A DNA stretch of 64,000 nucleotides from Archegozetes longisetosus (Eukaryota > Arthropoda > Arachnida > Sarcoptiformes > Trhypochthoniidae). Under the pieces are notes generated by a model, which had not been told where the DNA came from, did no database searches, and worked only from the letters and a program-made list of their open reading frames with translations. Each line of letters starts with the position of its first letter. The stretch's first letter is position 1. The translations under genes were made by a program, and so were the position numbers. Positions 1 to 12,143 of the stretch are shown here, piece after piece. The stretch covers positions 9,892,220 through 9,956,219 of the forward strand of contig JAEMBT020000001.1 of assembly GCA_018873245.2 (NCBI GenBank). Direction: 5' to 3'.

Positions 1-1830
1 GTCAGGCTAAACCGCTATATACTACATGAATATCAAAAGGCTATAGAAAAGCAGACGTATTATACATAATTATACATGTGTAATACAATATAATACATGT
101 CCGAAAATCTTTTCTTGTATTTTGCCAAAGCTAATTTTGAGACAAGGAGCATAAGATTCCACAGATTTAAGTCTATGTAGTTTAAGACAAAATGTATACA
201 TAAGTCTACAATGAATTGAGCATGTCATAAGTTTGTAACAGTATAAATATCCTTGTGTCTTCTCGAGTTTTGCTCACACTTTTTATGATTCTACACAGTG
301 ATTAGAAAAATTTTGTATTGTTCTTAACTAGGGATCAGTTTTAATTTAATCAGTACTGGTGTCAAAATAGAAAGACAATTCAGAAGGGTAGTACAGTACT
401 GTAGAGGTAATGCATGCTGAAATTATTTAAATTAAATTTCAGTGGAAACTATAGTTCCTAATTATCAATACAACCTTAAGGGTTATGACTAAAAGATATT
501 TTAGGTCTTATAATATTGATATAGCAATAGAAACATATGATTATTTATAGAATTAGGTATTGAATTATTAGCTCAAGAATTTTTTCGAAAACTTTACTTG
601 TATTAAGTACTACACTTGCAGTTTTCAGGTTAATTTTCATAACAAACTAGAAATGTTGTAAACGATTCATTCTGCACATAATTCAAGCAATAATTGATGA
701 GTTGTATAAAAAGTGAAAATCGAAATAATGGAAAAATTAATTAATTTTATAATAATGAATGTAAAAAGACAATTGAGTATTTCTTCAATAGAAAGTTTAT
801 TCTAATGTAGAGTAACACTCAACTTATGATTTCATGAAAATTCTTCCAAAATGCAGACATTAGATTCTGAATAAAAGTGTAAAATTAAATGTGCCTTTAA
901 TCGATAGCCTAAACAAAATATATTCAATCGTTGTAACTCTCATAAGAGTCAAAACCAACAATATTGGTTTCTCAAAGCTTTAGCAATTACTGACATTAAG
1001 CCAATGAATAAATATCAGAAATTCCAATACTCTATTTCAAAGTAAATCTAGGGCACATCAGGTTAAAACAATTGATAAGGGTTTTTGTTGATTTTCTGAT
1101 GAGTGTATACTATGCACTGATTTAAAGAAATATCATTCGCGCTAAAGTTAACCAAAACACTTTCTTGAAATATTAGGCTTTAAAAATAGTTCTTTGAAAG
1201 AAGAAGATTTTGCAAGTAGAACTTTTTCTGAAGATTTGAGAAGACATGAAATGAGATACTAAAATGTTCATGTTCATACTAATGATCGATGATATTAAAA
1301 AATTCTTGAATCATCACCATCAGAGCCGGGTCATTGTCGAAATAAAGTGTATTTGATATCCGAGTTTAAAGGTATTGCAAACATCCATAGAATTTATCCA
1401 GACTTAAAATTTGATGTTCCGATAAGATATTTAAAGTTGCTTTCTAGAGAAGTCGAGTCTTTTATCTAATAAAGTGAAAATGACGTTTGCGTGACTTGTA
1501 AAAAAATCATTGTGAAATAACAAAGAAAGAACAAAGAATTCAAATCTATTTCTTAACTCAAAATAAAACTTGGATCACTTATAACTGAAGCCAATCCTTT
1601 TTATAAATTGTAACAAAAATTGAAAGAAGATATAGTAAATGATGAACTCACATATGTATATAGAATAATAACAAAATAGGTAGAAATTGGGAATTAAATA
1701 AAATTATATCTCGTGTCATTAACTATCTTTAATTCAAAATTTTATTGCGTTTATCAGAAAACTTTTCTATTGATTCCTTTAAATGACTCATTATTTCAAA
1801 CTAAATCATAAATGACATAAGACATGTTAT
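1..1830. other. 3' flank of PGRP gene; possible decayed coding remnant
   Basis: No intact gene was recognised in this AT-rich stretch. Between about 1140 and 1470 the plus strand shows short open segments interrupted by stops, such as FLEILGFKNSSLKEEDF followed by ASRTFSEDLRRHEMRY. The spacing is loosely reminiscent of a THAP-type DNA-binding domain from a P-element-like transposase, but the zinc-binding pattern is not convincing. I call it only a probable decayed coding remnant. Confidence 0.3.
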
Positions 1831-1833
1831 GAA

Positions 1834-3383
1834 TTAATTATAGCCATTAAGAGGACCAGCTTGGAAGTTATTCATTCCTATTAAATACTGATACACGTTT
1901 TCTCCCGGACATGATGTCTGTCGTGCATCTCTGTGTCCATGAATTCTATAACTTCTTCTTATATAACCTCTATTTAGACCACAACTTATCAAGTCTTCGA
2001 GTGCATTAAGCATTTCAATACTCGGAACTTCTTCATCAAAATTGCCGATTAATGCAATCCCTAATGACTGAGAATTCCAGTTAAGTGTATGAAATCCTTC
2101 CCTGTTCCAGCCCAGGCCTTCATAGATCTGTCCGTTGCCTCCTAGTTTTTAAAAATATTTTTAGCTAAAATTCAAAATTCTTGACCGAATCAAATGTTTT
2201 ATAATCAAAGCCTTTTAATGAATTTGAATTATTAAATGTAAAGATTGATTATTAACTAAATAGGTGGTTTTTCAATATGAATAACGTTTATACAAATTGA
2301 ATTAATATTTGTTGATTTGTGTTACTGTGCAAATATTTACCTGAAAGTTAAACGCTTTTGATTGTAAAGTAAACGATACTAAAATTTTATGTTCATTTCC
2401 TGGTAACCTATTTATTAAGTCTAATAATTGGTCTGCAATGCGATTTTATAACTTAACAAAGTCAACTACTATTCAATAGAGATCTTAATTGAAAAATGTT
2501 AAACATTTTTCCGAACATGATACAATCGAAAATCTAGGAAAATTTCCATACATTAAGAAATTACGAACCTATCACGAAATTCCAGGCGATGTCAGACCAT
2601 TTTTTGTTCAACTGGTGATAACTTTGAAGTGATCTGAGTCTTAGACTACAAGAGTCACTACTGAAACAACTGTTACCATCATCTGTATGATGAACAAAGA
2701 TATGATCGACTGGTGGAATGCTTAGTATTGGTCTCAATGGATTCCTAGCTCTCCAACTTTGTCGAGTAGTGATTGTCGGGCACTGACCCGTGCTTTGTTC
2801 TCCATCTAAATGAATAGTAAATCAATTTTTAGAAAAGTTTCGATCTGAGATCTATATTTTTCACAAAGGTTTATATTAGTTTTAATTGTTTCGTATCACA
2901 AAACTTTCAGATAGTATACAGTAAACTTTAGAAAATACTCTCAAACAAATTTCAAAGATTTTACTTGAAGTCGAATGTATTGTGTTTCAATACTAGATAT
3001 TGATTCTATTTTAATAGATAATTTATTTTTTCTCTTTTAGTTTCTTCAGCATTGATGAGCCCTTTAATCATGACTTATGTTATAATACGTTGGTAAACTC
3101 TCTCATGAGACTTATTTCACTAATAGATATTAAGCGATAGTTAACTCACTCGAACCAGTTGTTGAGCAATCATATCTGCCATAACAGCAAACATCGCCAT
3201 CAAGCAGAGATTATTGATGGCTATTCCTCTACAACATTGAGAATCGATTAAACAAAATCCCCTTTGATTTTGATAGTCAGTGAATTCACATTGAGATCTA
3301 ACATGATTTAATAATAAAAAGATCTCTAATATTAAAGTTATCAAAATTTTCAAAACAGGCATTGTAAGTAAACAGGTATTCAC
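1834..3383 (-). CDS. Peptidoglycan recognition protein (PGRP), 3 exons, cysteine-rich N-terminus, 1-nt frameshift
   Basis: Exons by splice signals: 3383-3150 (donor GTGAGT), 2805-2569 and 2141-1834. The first exon encodes a hydrophobic signal peptide (about residues 8-30) and a Cys-rich segment resembling a small disulfide knot (C..GFC, QCC, NNLC, VCCYG, C). Exons 2-3 give a PGRP/amidase_2 domain: VDHIFVHHT, SLQSYHQL, W(S)DIAWNF, GLGWNREGFHTLNWNSQSLG and HGHRDARQTSCPG. The His in FVHHT and the late His and Cys match zinc ligands of catalytic PGRPs. The usual Tyr in IxYNF is Trp, which may reduce amidase activity. Exon 2 begins in phase 1, which fits exon 1 only in a frame shifted near 3203. 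So one base is missing in the genome or in the assembly. The role is binding or cleaving bacterial peptidoglycan outside the cell. Confidence 0.88.
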
Positions 3384-3890
3384 TTTAACTAAACTTTATT
3401 GTTAAATGAAACCTTTTCTGCCTTTTTTATTAAGCAAATAGCAAATGTAAAAATATGTCATACAATTTTTAATTTAATAAATTATATGGAATTTTTTGTA
3501 TCAACCTTTGTACATATGTTACAATTTTAACAATTAATTACACTAAGGATATTAGTCAATTAATTAAAATTTTTCTATAAATTTTATAGCAAAGTTGGCT
3601 TTTGCGAACTATTTTAACATGAATAAAGCAATTTTATCAGTATAACAGAGTATTTCACTTGCAAAAATACGCTTGAGCTGAATAAAAACTCCTTAAATTT
3701 CTATCTCTTCGAGAGTGTAAATGAATTAATTTGTTTTGCCATCTCAGTTTTTATAACCAAAGCTGTCTAAATTTCAGTATATATGTACCAAAATTCAAGG
3801 TAGTTTTAATACGACATTATTCACCTTCTGGAAAATGATTTAGTACTTGAAAGATGATAATTGATTGCTAACACATGTCACATCCAGAAC
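3384..3890. other. PGRP 5' flank
   Basis: This is AT-rich sequence upstream of the PGRP start. I saw no convincing TATA box, coding segment or repeat in it. Confidence 0.4.
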
Positions 3891-3892
3891 CG

Positions 3893-5007
3893 TTTATAGT
3901 GAATACTATATTCTGCATACATTTCTAAAAAAATTTTACTCAAACGTCTTAAAAGCGACGTAAAACTGAGATGATTCTAAGTCTAATAAAAGATATGCGA
4001 AAAGCTTGTAGACATACTTGTCTTAAACTTAAGGATGGGATATGTCCCGATTTCGTCGGGATTGTCCCGAATCTTGGTGGACAATCCAGAGTCCCGACGA
4101 TACCTTAATCGGGACAATGTTTGGTCCCGACAAATAAAGTCTCTGAAATCATATATAATTAAAATTTATTTTTGTTGCTTATATTATGCATTATTTAAAA
4201 TAAACTGTAAAATAAGAAAATTATTGCTAATAATTACTATGAATTATTTAGCACATTATTTTGTAGACATATAAAGCTTATATTAAGTTATTTGATGAAC
4301 AAAATATATTTAAAATCATTGAGTCAGTAATGGCTATACCTATTGGTAACGATTTCGTGAAGAGGGTTTTCACACACTTACACAAGATATGGACCGACGA
4401 TAGGAATCGATTATCATTACATATGATTAAGGCTGAGATTTGTATCACTAATAATTATAATATGAATTGCAGTGAATTTGCCTCATATGCAAAAACAAAT
4501 GAATCTCTACTTAAATGTGTAAAATCATCTCAAAAATACAATTATTATAAAAAATAATGTGTTTATTAGATATTTGTATTGAAATTTTACTTAAAAAAAT
4601 AAATGTCCCGATTTCTTTGACTATTTTTAATACATTGTTCCGATTTGGCAAAAATTCATATACCATCTTTACTTAAACTAGTTATTTGTACGTTTGGAGT
4701 AAGGCGATTATATATCTTTATCCAATCAAATGTCTTACCTAAAAAGTATTTCTAAGAAATATTAGGTGTTTTATTTTAGACATACGAATAGCTGATCTTA
4801 GGACATACGTATGTACACAAGCCTTTTGCATATCTTTTATTAGACTTAGAATCATCTCGGTTTTACGTCGTTTTGAGTAGTACTAACATTTTTAAGATAT
4901 ATGAATAATAAATTTTTTAGAGTGTAAAACCCATAGCTGATTGAGTTAGAATATAGTAATCCCGCTTGTGATGAACATTTGTGGGTTCACCAACGTGTTC
5001 ACTATAA
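3893..5007. mobile_element. Terminal-inverted-repeat element interrupted by a hAT-type MITE
   Basis: The left end (ACCGTTTATAGTGAA near 3891) is inverted at the right end (TTCACTATAAACAGG near 4998). A longer inner inverted repeat pairs 3954-4018 (CGACGTAAAACTGAGATGAT, then an arm through AAAAGATATGC) with about 4810-4874. The arms carry no long ORF, so this looks like a non-autonomous DNA transposon. It is split by the element at 4030-4671. The target duplication was not resolved. Confidence 0.6.
4030..4671. mobile_element. hAT-type MITE nested in another element, 8-bp TSD CTTAAACT
   Basis: The terminal repeats are TAAGGATGGGATATG at the left and its near inverse, CATATACCATCTTTA, at the right. 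Exact 8-bp direct repeats CTTAAACT flank it at 4022-4029 and 4672-4679, as expected for hAT transposition. The left subterminal region is rich in TCCCGA/TCGGGA motifs and the right end carries a few more. Short ORFs inside show no transposase similarity, so it is non-autonomous. Confidence 0.85.
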
Positions 5008-5073
5008 ACAGGTAAGAGTGTATATATAATTATAATTGGCTTGATTTTAGCAACAATACTTAAAATTAAATTT

Positions 5074-5596
5074 GGTTAGACTTGAGCGTGATGTAACCTT
5101 GCAATAAAACCGAACCAATTGACCTAGAATCGAAAATAAGGTATCGTTGGAAACCTCCCGCAAACCTGAATAGAATGACATCACATTTGGCCATGGGACC
5201 AAAGGGACAAAGTTGGGCCTAGGTCCCTAGTGGGAGGACCTAGGGCCGTGTATTTGGTGTCAATATAACCGTAGGCTTGAGTGGAGTTCACATATCAAAT
5301 ATAGTGGTCCTAGAGCTAGGTCTTGGGATCTTAGTCCAACTTGTATATTCAAATTTCTCTATAAAATAATTAAGTACCCATGTGCGTGATTTAACCTAAG
5401 TGAAAATTGAGTCAGGTCGCGAAGCGCCCGGCCACTAGGACCCTAGGCCCAACTTTGTCCCCTTTGATCCTAGGGCCTCAAACGTGACGTTATTCTATTC
5501 AGGTTTGCGAGAGGTTTCCAACGATAGCTTACTTTCGATTCTAGGTCAATTGGTTCCATTTTTATTGCAAGGTTACATCACTCTCAAGTCTGACCC
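5074..5596. mobile_element. Foldback element with about 160-bp inverted arms
   Basis: The arm at 5074-5233 (starting GGTTAGACTTGAGCGTGATG) is the near-exact inverse of 5432-5596 (ending CATCACTCTCAAGTCTGACC). Both arms contain GGTTTGCG/CGCAAACC and the CCTAGGTCC/GGACCCTAGG blocks. The central 200 bp has no ORF. Related CCCTAGGGCC motifs recur at 56930-56985, so this is an interspersed family. Confidence 0.8.
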
Positions 5597-6785
5597 ATTT
5601 TATTCCTATTTATTTTGAATTGCTCAAACTTTAGATCGCTAAATGATTATATTTGTTTCCAAACATGAATTATATCTATTTCTGTCTCAAAGGAGAACAG
5701 GAAAGTTGGTGTTATAAGTGGGTGGGGCGATTTGAGACCATCAATATAACCCTCTTTGATGGTCTCACATTATAGCCGAATATAAACTATAAATTATCTA
5801 TTGTCTAGAAGATAATGAATCTTTTGTTAATTTTTTTTATAATGGAGCCTATGGACGAATTGAAATTTTCAAAAGATGTTTTGACCCCCTGTAGCAATCA
5901 ATATAACGATAAAACTTCCAATATACGAGGATGAGAGCTTAAAGTTAATTTTGGGAAAGTTTCATGTTGGGATTCGACTGCGAACACAGCGAACTGACAA
6001 TGTAAACTTATTCGTGTATTACAATAAAATTCAAAGGGCAGTAATGGTTTTTAAACATTTCTGAGAGATATTGTAAAGTCTGGATCTTTGATAGGAGCGT
6101 GTATGAAATCAAATTTAAAATATAAGCACTTTATTTAACATAACCACAATACAAATTACATAAGATTTCACAGGATTTTAACACTGGAAGAAAGAGCGAA
6201 AAATTTAAGAAAAACACATTTTATAGAAACAATAGGCGGGTTAAATTAGAAAATGTTTTACAATGATAGGCTAAACCTTTTAAGGTCAATAGCACATTTA
6301 GCGAAGATTGGGAGATTGTTTAACTAGGGCATACTTAGGTAGGTTTTAAGAGTTGAAATATGCTTACTCTCAGCTGTCTTCATAACTTGTACAGTTGAGA
6401 CAAGCATGTGAAGATTTCTTTTGTACAAACAAAAAGTAATCTTTAGATCGGTAATAAATGTTGACATATACGGTGAGTTATGAAAATTAGAGTTTAAAAA
6501 TATAGGTTATTACAAAAGTATTTTGGTAGAGGTCTAATTTAAGAGACTAAGACGTTATTACAATATCACATAGAAATCTTTTAAAAACTAAATAACTTTA
6601 TTAATAGAAATATAAAATTAACTTATATTTAGTGAATAGCATAAGCTAGCTGTGGGCTGAGCTGCACTTCAAGCTCAAGCTATTGAGCTTCGAGCTCAGC
6701 TCATTTGAAGCCGATTTAATAAAGCAACATAAACAGTATTAACTGTAATATAGTAATGATTATTGAACTGCTTCTCGTATAAAAA
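5597..6785. other. Gene-free spacer with small hairpins
   Basis: No gene was seen. A short hairpin (GAGACCATCA ... TGATGGTCTC) lies at 5735-5767. A cluster of AGCT-rich words (GAGCTCAGCTC and similar) lies at 6645-6710 and resembles the ends of the MITE at 25856-26412. Confidence 0.4.
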
Positions 6786-6789
6786 AAAT

Positions 6790-7130
6790 ATTATTTACAG
6801 TTTTTATGTTTATTTAGTTTGTTTTCTTCATTTTAAGAGCAAAATATTAATCTGTTTTTGATATGATAATAATGAAGTAAATGTATCTTTAAGTAGAAAT
6901 TGTAGTTACATCTTTTAGGTGTCCTAAGTTTTTAGTTACAGTACATGTAAATTTCCAATTGACTATGTATTATTTACCTAAATTACAAGTATTTTGATGG
7001 AAACATAATTTTTCCATTGAGCTAAATATAGTAAGTTTAAGATACCAAAAAGAATATAAAAGCAGAAGTGATTTTTTTTATTAAGAACAGTCTTATTTGT
7101 TACTTTGCACTGTATAGTATGTAAGAAACC
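6790..7130 (+). repeat. Interspersed repeat, copy 1 (inverted copy at 28810-29165)
   Basis: About 340 bp containing TGTAGTTACATCTTTTAGGT, TTTACCTAAATT and ACAGTTTTTATG. It reappears in reverse orientation at 28810-29165 with the same order of blocks. There is no coding capacity. Just after it, TACTTTG(C/T)ACTGTAT(A/G)GTATGTAAG is tandemly duplicated at 7100-7160. Confidence 0.7.
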
Positions 7131-7192
7131 TCTCTTACTTTGTACTGTATGGTATGTAAGGAAAGCTATAGTGAATAACTACTGTTGTATAG

Positions 7193-7213
7193 CTATATAT
7201 ATATATATATATA
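7193..7213. repeat. (TA)n microsatellite
   Basis: A short run of alternating TA follows the interspersed repeat copy. Confidence 0.8.
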
Positions 7214-7584
7214 ATATTTATATTAATAAAAGGAAGTTGTATATTAAAAGTAAGTTATAACTTAATGCCCTACTAAAGCACACTCTATCGAGTCCTACCA
7301 GACTCTCTGAAAGAATTATAGGTAACAACGGATTGAGACTTTACATTGAGGCCCCCGATCCCAGTTCGTTCAACTTGAACACACACATACGAAAGATTCT
7401 ACACAAAACATTTAGATCGGGTCTTTCGTATATAGATGTCCCTTGTCACAAAAATAAATGTGACAAAAGCTTACTGAATGTTGATCGGTTCCCCTCTAAC
7501 TTCTCACTGTCGGTGGGGTTAATCCCATGGTCTCGGAAGGCCACGATCTGGCCTTGCTCGAAAAGGCTGAGTTGGGCATCCTTC

Positions 7585-8266
7585 GGTCGCATTTTAGATC
7601 TGCAGGCTTCAGTAAGCCCCTGAATGACAAATCTCTGGTCAGGGATAGTTCGTATACTATTATCGTATGTACAATTTGCATACCTGCAATCGCAGGTTCT
7701 GAGGTTAATTTAAAATAAAAATTCCTTAGATGGACACTGCTGCCATAACTACCACGAATATCATCATTTTATCTGAAGAAGCGGTTCCTGAAGCTTAATC
7801 GAATCATCCTGAAACTCTACAATACAAGCAGAACCAATATAAATCATCTCATATATAATCATCAATATAACTGATCAGATTATCATCTTTTTTATCATAG
7901 ATCTGTTGATGATGGTAAATAAATCTTGTTTATATTGGATTTGCTTGTATTATTGCAGTGTTTCAGGATGATTTGATTAAGTTTTAAGTACCGCTTCTTC
8001 AGCTAATGCTTCTTCTACAAGCATTGTATCTTCAAAATACATATGTCTTTAATGTATAAATTACATCAGAGGTGATATGTAATTTAATTATTTAAATCAA
8101 CTTAAATAGTTACTATCAATGAATATAATACTTTAAAATTTTATTCTAAATATGAAGTTGCGTGGATTATTACAATGACACTTTGGGGGATATAAAACTT
8201 GTTTTGGGGCTATTTCATTAAACAGAGCATTTTATTCTCAGTAGCCTGCAGATCTAAAATGCGACC
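7585..8266. repeat. 24-bp exact inverted repeat enclosing a foldback hairpin
   Basis: A 24-nt word beginning GGTCGCATTTTAGATC at 7585-7608 recurs inverted at 8243-8266. Inside lies a second foldback: 7772-7846 (CTGAAGAAGCGG ... ATCATCCTGAAAC ... ATATAAA) pairs with 7928-8002. Together they look like a non-autonomous inverted-repeat element. Short ORFs on both strands here have no recognisable domain. Confidence 0.6.
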
Positions 8267-9092
8267 CATCCTTCGCCTTGCTAAATAGCGAAGAATGCAT
8301 CGATTAAAGAAAGGATACTACTTTGACTACTCTTGTGATCATGTCCAAAAATTGCATCTTATTGACACTAAAAATGGAGTTGATGGCTTCAATAGTAAAC
8401 GTGATATATTTATGTGGCACTTTAAAAACCTCTTTATGCATTTTTTGCATTCCTGCGCGTGAACGGTCCGGATTAGACCGATCAAAATGTGTCTAGACAA
8501 GTATCCCCTCACCCTAATACTTTCCACGTAAGAAAATAACCCGTCAACCTTACAAGAAGTTCTTAGAAAATTTTATTTCGTGATATACTTATGTCGCGCG
8601 CTGTATAAATAACAGAGGCGCTAGAATCATAAAATAACACAACACAAAAAATCTTCCATTTTTCTATTCTCAGATAATAGAAATTCATAAATCGATCAAA
8701 TAATTAAAAGGTTATTTATATTTATTTTTACGGAGTCCAATGTTTTATTCCCTGTATATATGAAGTGTAATGGGTGTAGCCCTTAGGATTTTCAAGATAA
8801 GTGCATATTTCCTTATTCTTCTCACCGACTTCAGAAGAAAAAGATGCATCTACAAATAAATCACTAATAGAAATTTTTAAAATTATAATTAATTTTCGGG
8901 GTATCAGGTTTCATTGGGTCGGAAACATACGGAAAACTATAATTAGTTACTTTAATTTTGCTTTAGATGTTTCAGTCAAAAAATTATTTATTTCCAAAAA
9001 TTAAACCTAAAATTAGTTATTTAGGTAATTAAGTTTAAAGCAAAAGATTTAAGTTTAATTAATTGTGGAAAAAATACACTACAATCAAAAGA
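8267..9092. other. Gene-free spacer
   Basis: No coding region, RNA gene or clear repeat was recognised here. The short ORFs lack domains and sit in low-complexity AT-rich sequence. Confidence 0.4.
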
Positions 9093-9099
9093 CATCATT

Positions 9100-9532
9100 T
9101 ACCCTAATTTAGCGCAGATGAAACGTGGCTAAAGAAAAAAGTGAAAATCTTAAGAAAATAGTGATTAAAACTTATACGAAGGGTGCGGCTTTTAGGTGAA
9201 AATCAAAATTAAAACTTTTAATCAAGATTAAAAATTTTTATTGAAATCAATGTTAAACAATATTTATTCAAATCTGTCAAAGTCTTCATCAGAATCAGTC
9301 TCAAATGTTTCTAATATTTATATGAGTTCATCAAGTACTTCTTCACTTTCTTCCTGAAATGACTCTTCATCAGTAGCATCGGCTAGTAACTTAAACAATG
9401 TGCACAAAAAGGTTAATCTTTTTAGTTTACTACTAATGGAAGTTAATATCATCTATTTGTTTTGGTTTTATTATGAATAAAGTGCAGCTTATACTGAGAG
9501 TGCGGCTTACCTGTCTAAATTAGGGCATTTAA
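9100..9532. mobile_element. MITE-like element, Tigger/pogo-type GTGCGGCTT ends
   Basis: The ends are ACCCTAATTTAGCGCAG and CTGTCTAAATTAGGGC in inverted orientation. Internal words AGGGTGCGGCTT and GAGTGCGGCTTA, with CTTATAC nearby, resemble terminal motifs of many pogo/Tigger derivatives. No ORF is present, and the target duplication was not resolved. Confidence 0.45.
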
Positions 9533-9723
9533 ATAATGGACCTTGAATAAAAAGAACTAAGTTTTAATGGTTTATAACTTTAAAAAGACACGCAAGTTAT
9601 CATCTTATCAAATTATATTCTTAGACTTTGTTAATACAATATAAATTTTGCTTATATATCATTTTGAAATACCTTTAGTTTATTTGCGAATGATAAGAAT
9701 AAAATAGTTTTTATGATTCAAAG

Positions 9724-12023
9724 TAGTGCTGAGCAGGTCCAGGTCCTGGAGTTCTTTCTGAAAGACCTGAACTTGGACCCGGACCTCTGTTTGAAGACCT
9801 AGACCTGGACCTCTCAAATAATTGCAAACCTGAACCTCTCAGAGGACCTCTTTTAAAGACCTGGACCCGGACCTGAACCCGGACCTGAACCTCAAATGTA
9901 TTTTGTTTATTTAAACAAAAGTGTCAAATTGCAGATTAATAGTTTATATGAATTGTTTCGTTCACATAATGCAATAAATGAAGTCATTTTCTGTTGTGTA
10001 TATTGAATGCAAATTTAATTCAATTCAGTTTTTAATCAAAATATCATTAAAATACTAATTAAAATGAGTTCGGATTCTATCATACTAGACTCAGATAAAA
10101 GTGATAATGTTCTTGATGAAATAAAGAGTATTCTTTTTAAAAAATGGGGGCATTTTTATGAAGATAAAAAAATTAAGTGCAAATATTGTGATGCGATGTT
10201 TTCAACAAAATCAAGTTCAAGTATATTAAGCAGACATTATTCAAATTTTCACGAAAAACCATCGAATCAAAGGGATATTACAGAACTTTTCCAACATAAT
10301 AAATGTGAAATTGAGTTGGATCCGCAAAGAGAGCTCATATCGTTTATTGTCGAAGGTTAACATGCATTTGATATCGTTCAAGAACCTAAATTTATAACGT
10401 TTTGTAAATCATTAAACAAAAATTACATAGTTCCAAGTCGTTTTACAGTGAAAAGAAGTATAATGAAAAAACATAAAGAAATGGTTGAAAAACTTATTAC
10501 TTTTTTGAATGAAAATACTCAAAAAATTGCAGTAACCACTGACATGTGGACATCGAATAGCCAAAAACCTTTCATGGCGACCACTGCACATTTTTTCGAT
10601 AGTAAATTTGTGAAGAGAAATATTTTAATTGACTTCTCTATGGTTCCTTATCCACATTCTGGTAAGCAAATATATGAAAAGCTACTTGAAATATTCGAAA
10701 AATTTAATATTAGAGACAAGATAATTTCAGTAACTACTGACAATGCAAAAAACAATGTATCTGCAATGAACATTTTAGAGTTAAATTTTCAGGCTGAAAT
10801 TTTTTTGAAATTCAAGTCTTTTCATTTGAGATGTTTTGCACATGTTTTAAATCTAATTGTTGAAAGTGGCCTCAAAAAGTCACCATTGAATCAACTCATT
10901 GAGAAGATAAGAAATCTTGTAACTTTTGTGAAAACGTCACCTAAAGAACAGCAAAAATTTGAATTAACAACTAAAACACTGGGAAACGTATATTTATCAC
11001 TGAAAAAAGATGTCAAAACTAGATGGAATTCAGTCTTCGTCATGTTAAATTCAGTAATTTTCATGAGTGAAACGATTAAATATTTATGTTTCAGTGATGT
11101 GTCTTTTAAAGAATACAGTTTGGATAACAATGAATGGGAATTATTGAAAGAAACACAATCATTATTACGACCATTTGAAGAGGCAACAAATGCTATTTCA
11201 GGTCAAAAGTATGCAAGTATTTGCTTACTTTTACCCATTTTTCAATCTATTAAATTGCACATTAAAACCTATGAAGCATCTAATCTCAAAGATATTTCAA
11301 GTTGTGCAGATGTTATGCTTAAGAAGTTGGATGAATATAAAACAATAATGATAAACGATATTACAGAGTTTGCAGTTGTAGTCGATCCAAGACTCAAATT
11401 TGATTATTTTGAAGACTCAACTTGCGCTATGAAAACTAAATTTACTAATTTTTTCAATCAATTTTACGCACCTACCGCTGAATCAGTCACTGAAGAGCCC
11501 TCAAAATCATTTATCACAAGTATTTACAAAAGCGTAAAACTGATTCTTCAAATGAGATCGAAAAATATATCAACTTTCCGACTGAAGGACATGAATCGGA
11601 TCCAGTTTTGTGGTGGAAAAACAACATATCATACTTCCCAAACTTAACTAAATTAGCTTTCGATATACTTCTTGTTCCTGCTTCAAGTGTTCCTTGTGAG
11701 CAGATATTTTCAAAATCAGGTGATTTAATCACACAAAAGTGTAATTGTCTTAATGATAGTACAATAACGTCATGCATGTGTTTAAGTTCATGGTTACCGC
11801 TATTTGAAACACTTTAAAATTTATATTTTTATCGCTAAATAAATATTCATTTCAATCATTAATGTTATTATATTATGAGGTCTTCACTCAGAGGTCTTTC
11901 TTAAAGACCTGGACCAGACCCGAGCCATTTTATTAAGACTCGAACCTGGACCATAACTAATATTAAGGACCAGGACTCGGACCTGGACCTCAAAAGACCT
12001 CAGGTCTTTTATGCTCAGTTCTA
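9724..12023 (+). mobile_element. hAT transposon (degenerate), with terminal and subterminal repeats
   Basis: The left end TAGTGCTGAGCAGG and the inverse of the right end (TAGAACTGAGCATAAA) match hAT-type termini. Dense subterminal repeats of the type GACCTGGACC/GGTCCAGGTC lie at 9736-9890 and 11880-12008. The expected 8-bp duplication is absent: the left flank is ATTCAAAG and the right flank TTTTGGAC. The right flank is GT92 coding sequence and the left flank is not, so one side has been rearranged since insertion. Confidence 0.85.
10064..11817 (+). pseudogene. hAT transposase with BED zinc finger, broken by stop and frameshift
   Basis: The first segment (10064-10360) carries a BED finger: W(GHF) then CKYCDAMF and LSRHYSNFH. 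A TAA follows at 10358, and the same frame continues with coding-like sequence. The 10448-11647 segment has the hAT core with TTDMWTS, TTDNAKNN and RCFAHVLNLIV. A frameshift near 11620 leads to the C-terminal dimerisation region at 11608-11817 with PASSVPCEQIFSKSGD and LNDSTI. This is the standard hAT order. With a nonsense codon and a frameshift the enzyme is inactive, but decay is light, so the insertion is relatively young. Confidence 0.9.
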
Positions 12024-12143
12024 TTTTGGACTAATTTGGTGTAAAATGGACCTTTCGCATCCGTTTCTTGACAAACATCGCATAGCATTGTGATTAGTAC
12101 CCATTTCTACATTTCGAGTCGCGTAAAAACTTTTCATATTATA

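Noticed and set aside
7333-7718. Overlapping 60-96 codon ORFs on both strands
   Set aside because: No domain, overlapping in opposite frames, and located at the edge of an inverted-repeat element.
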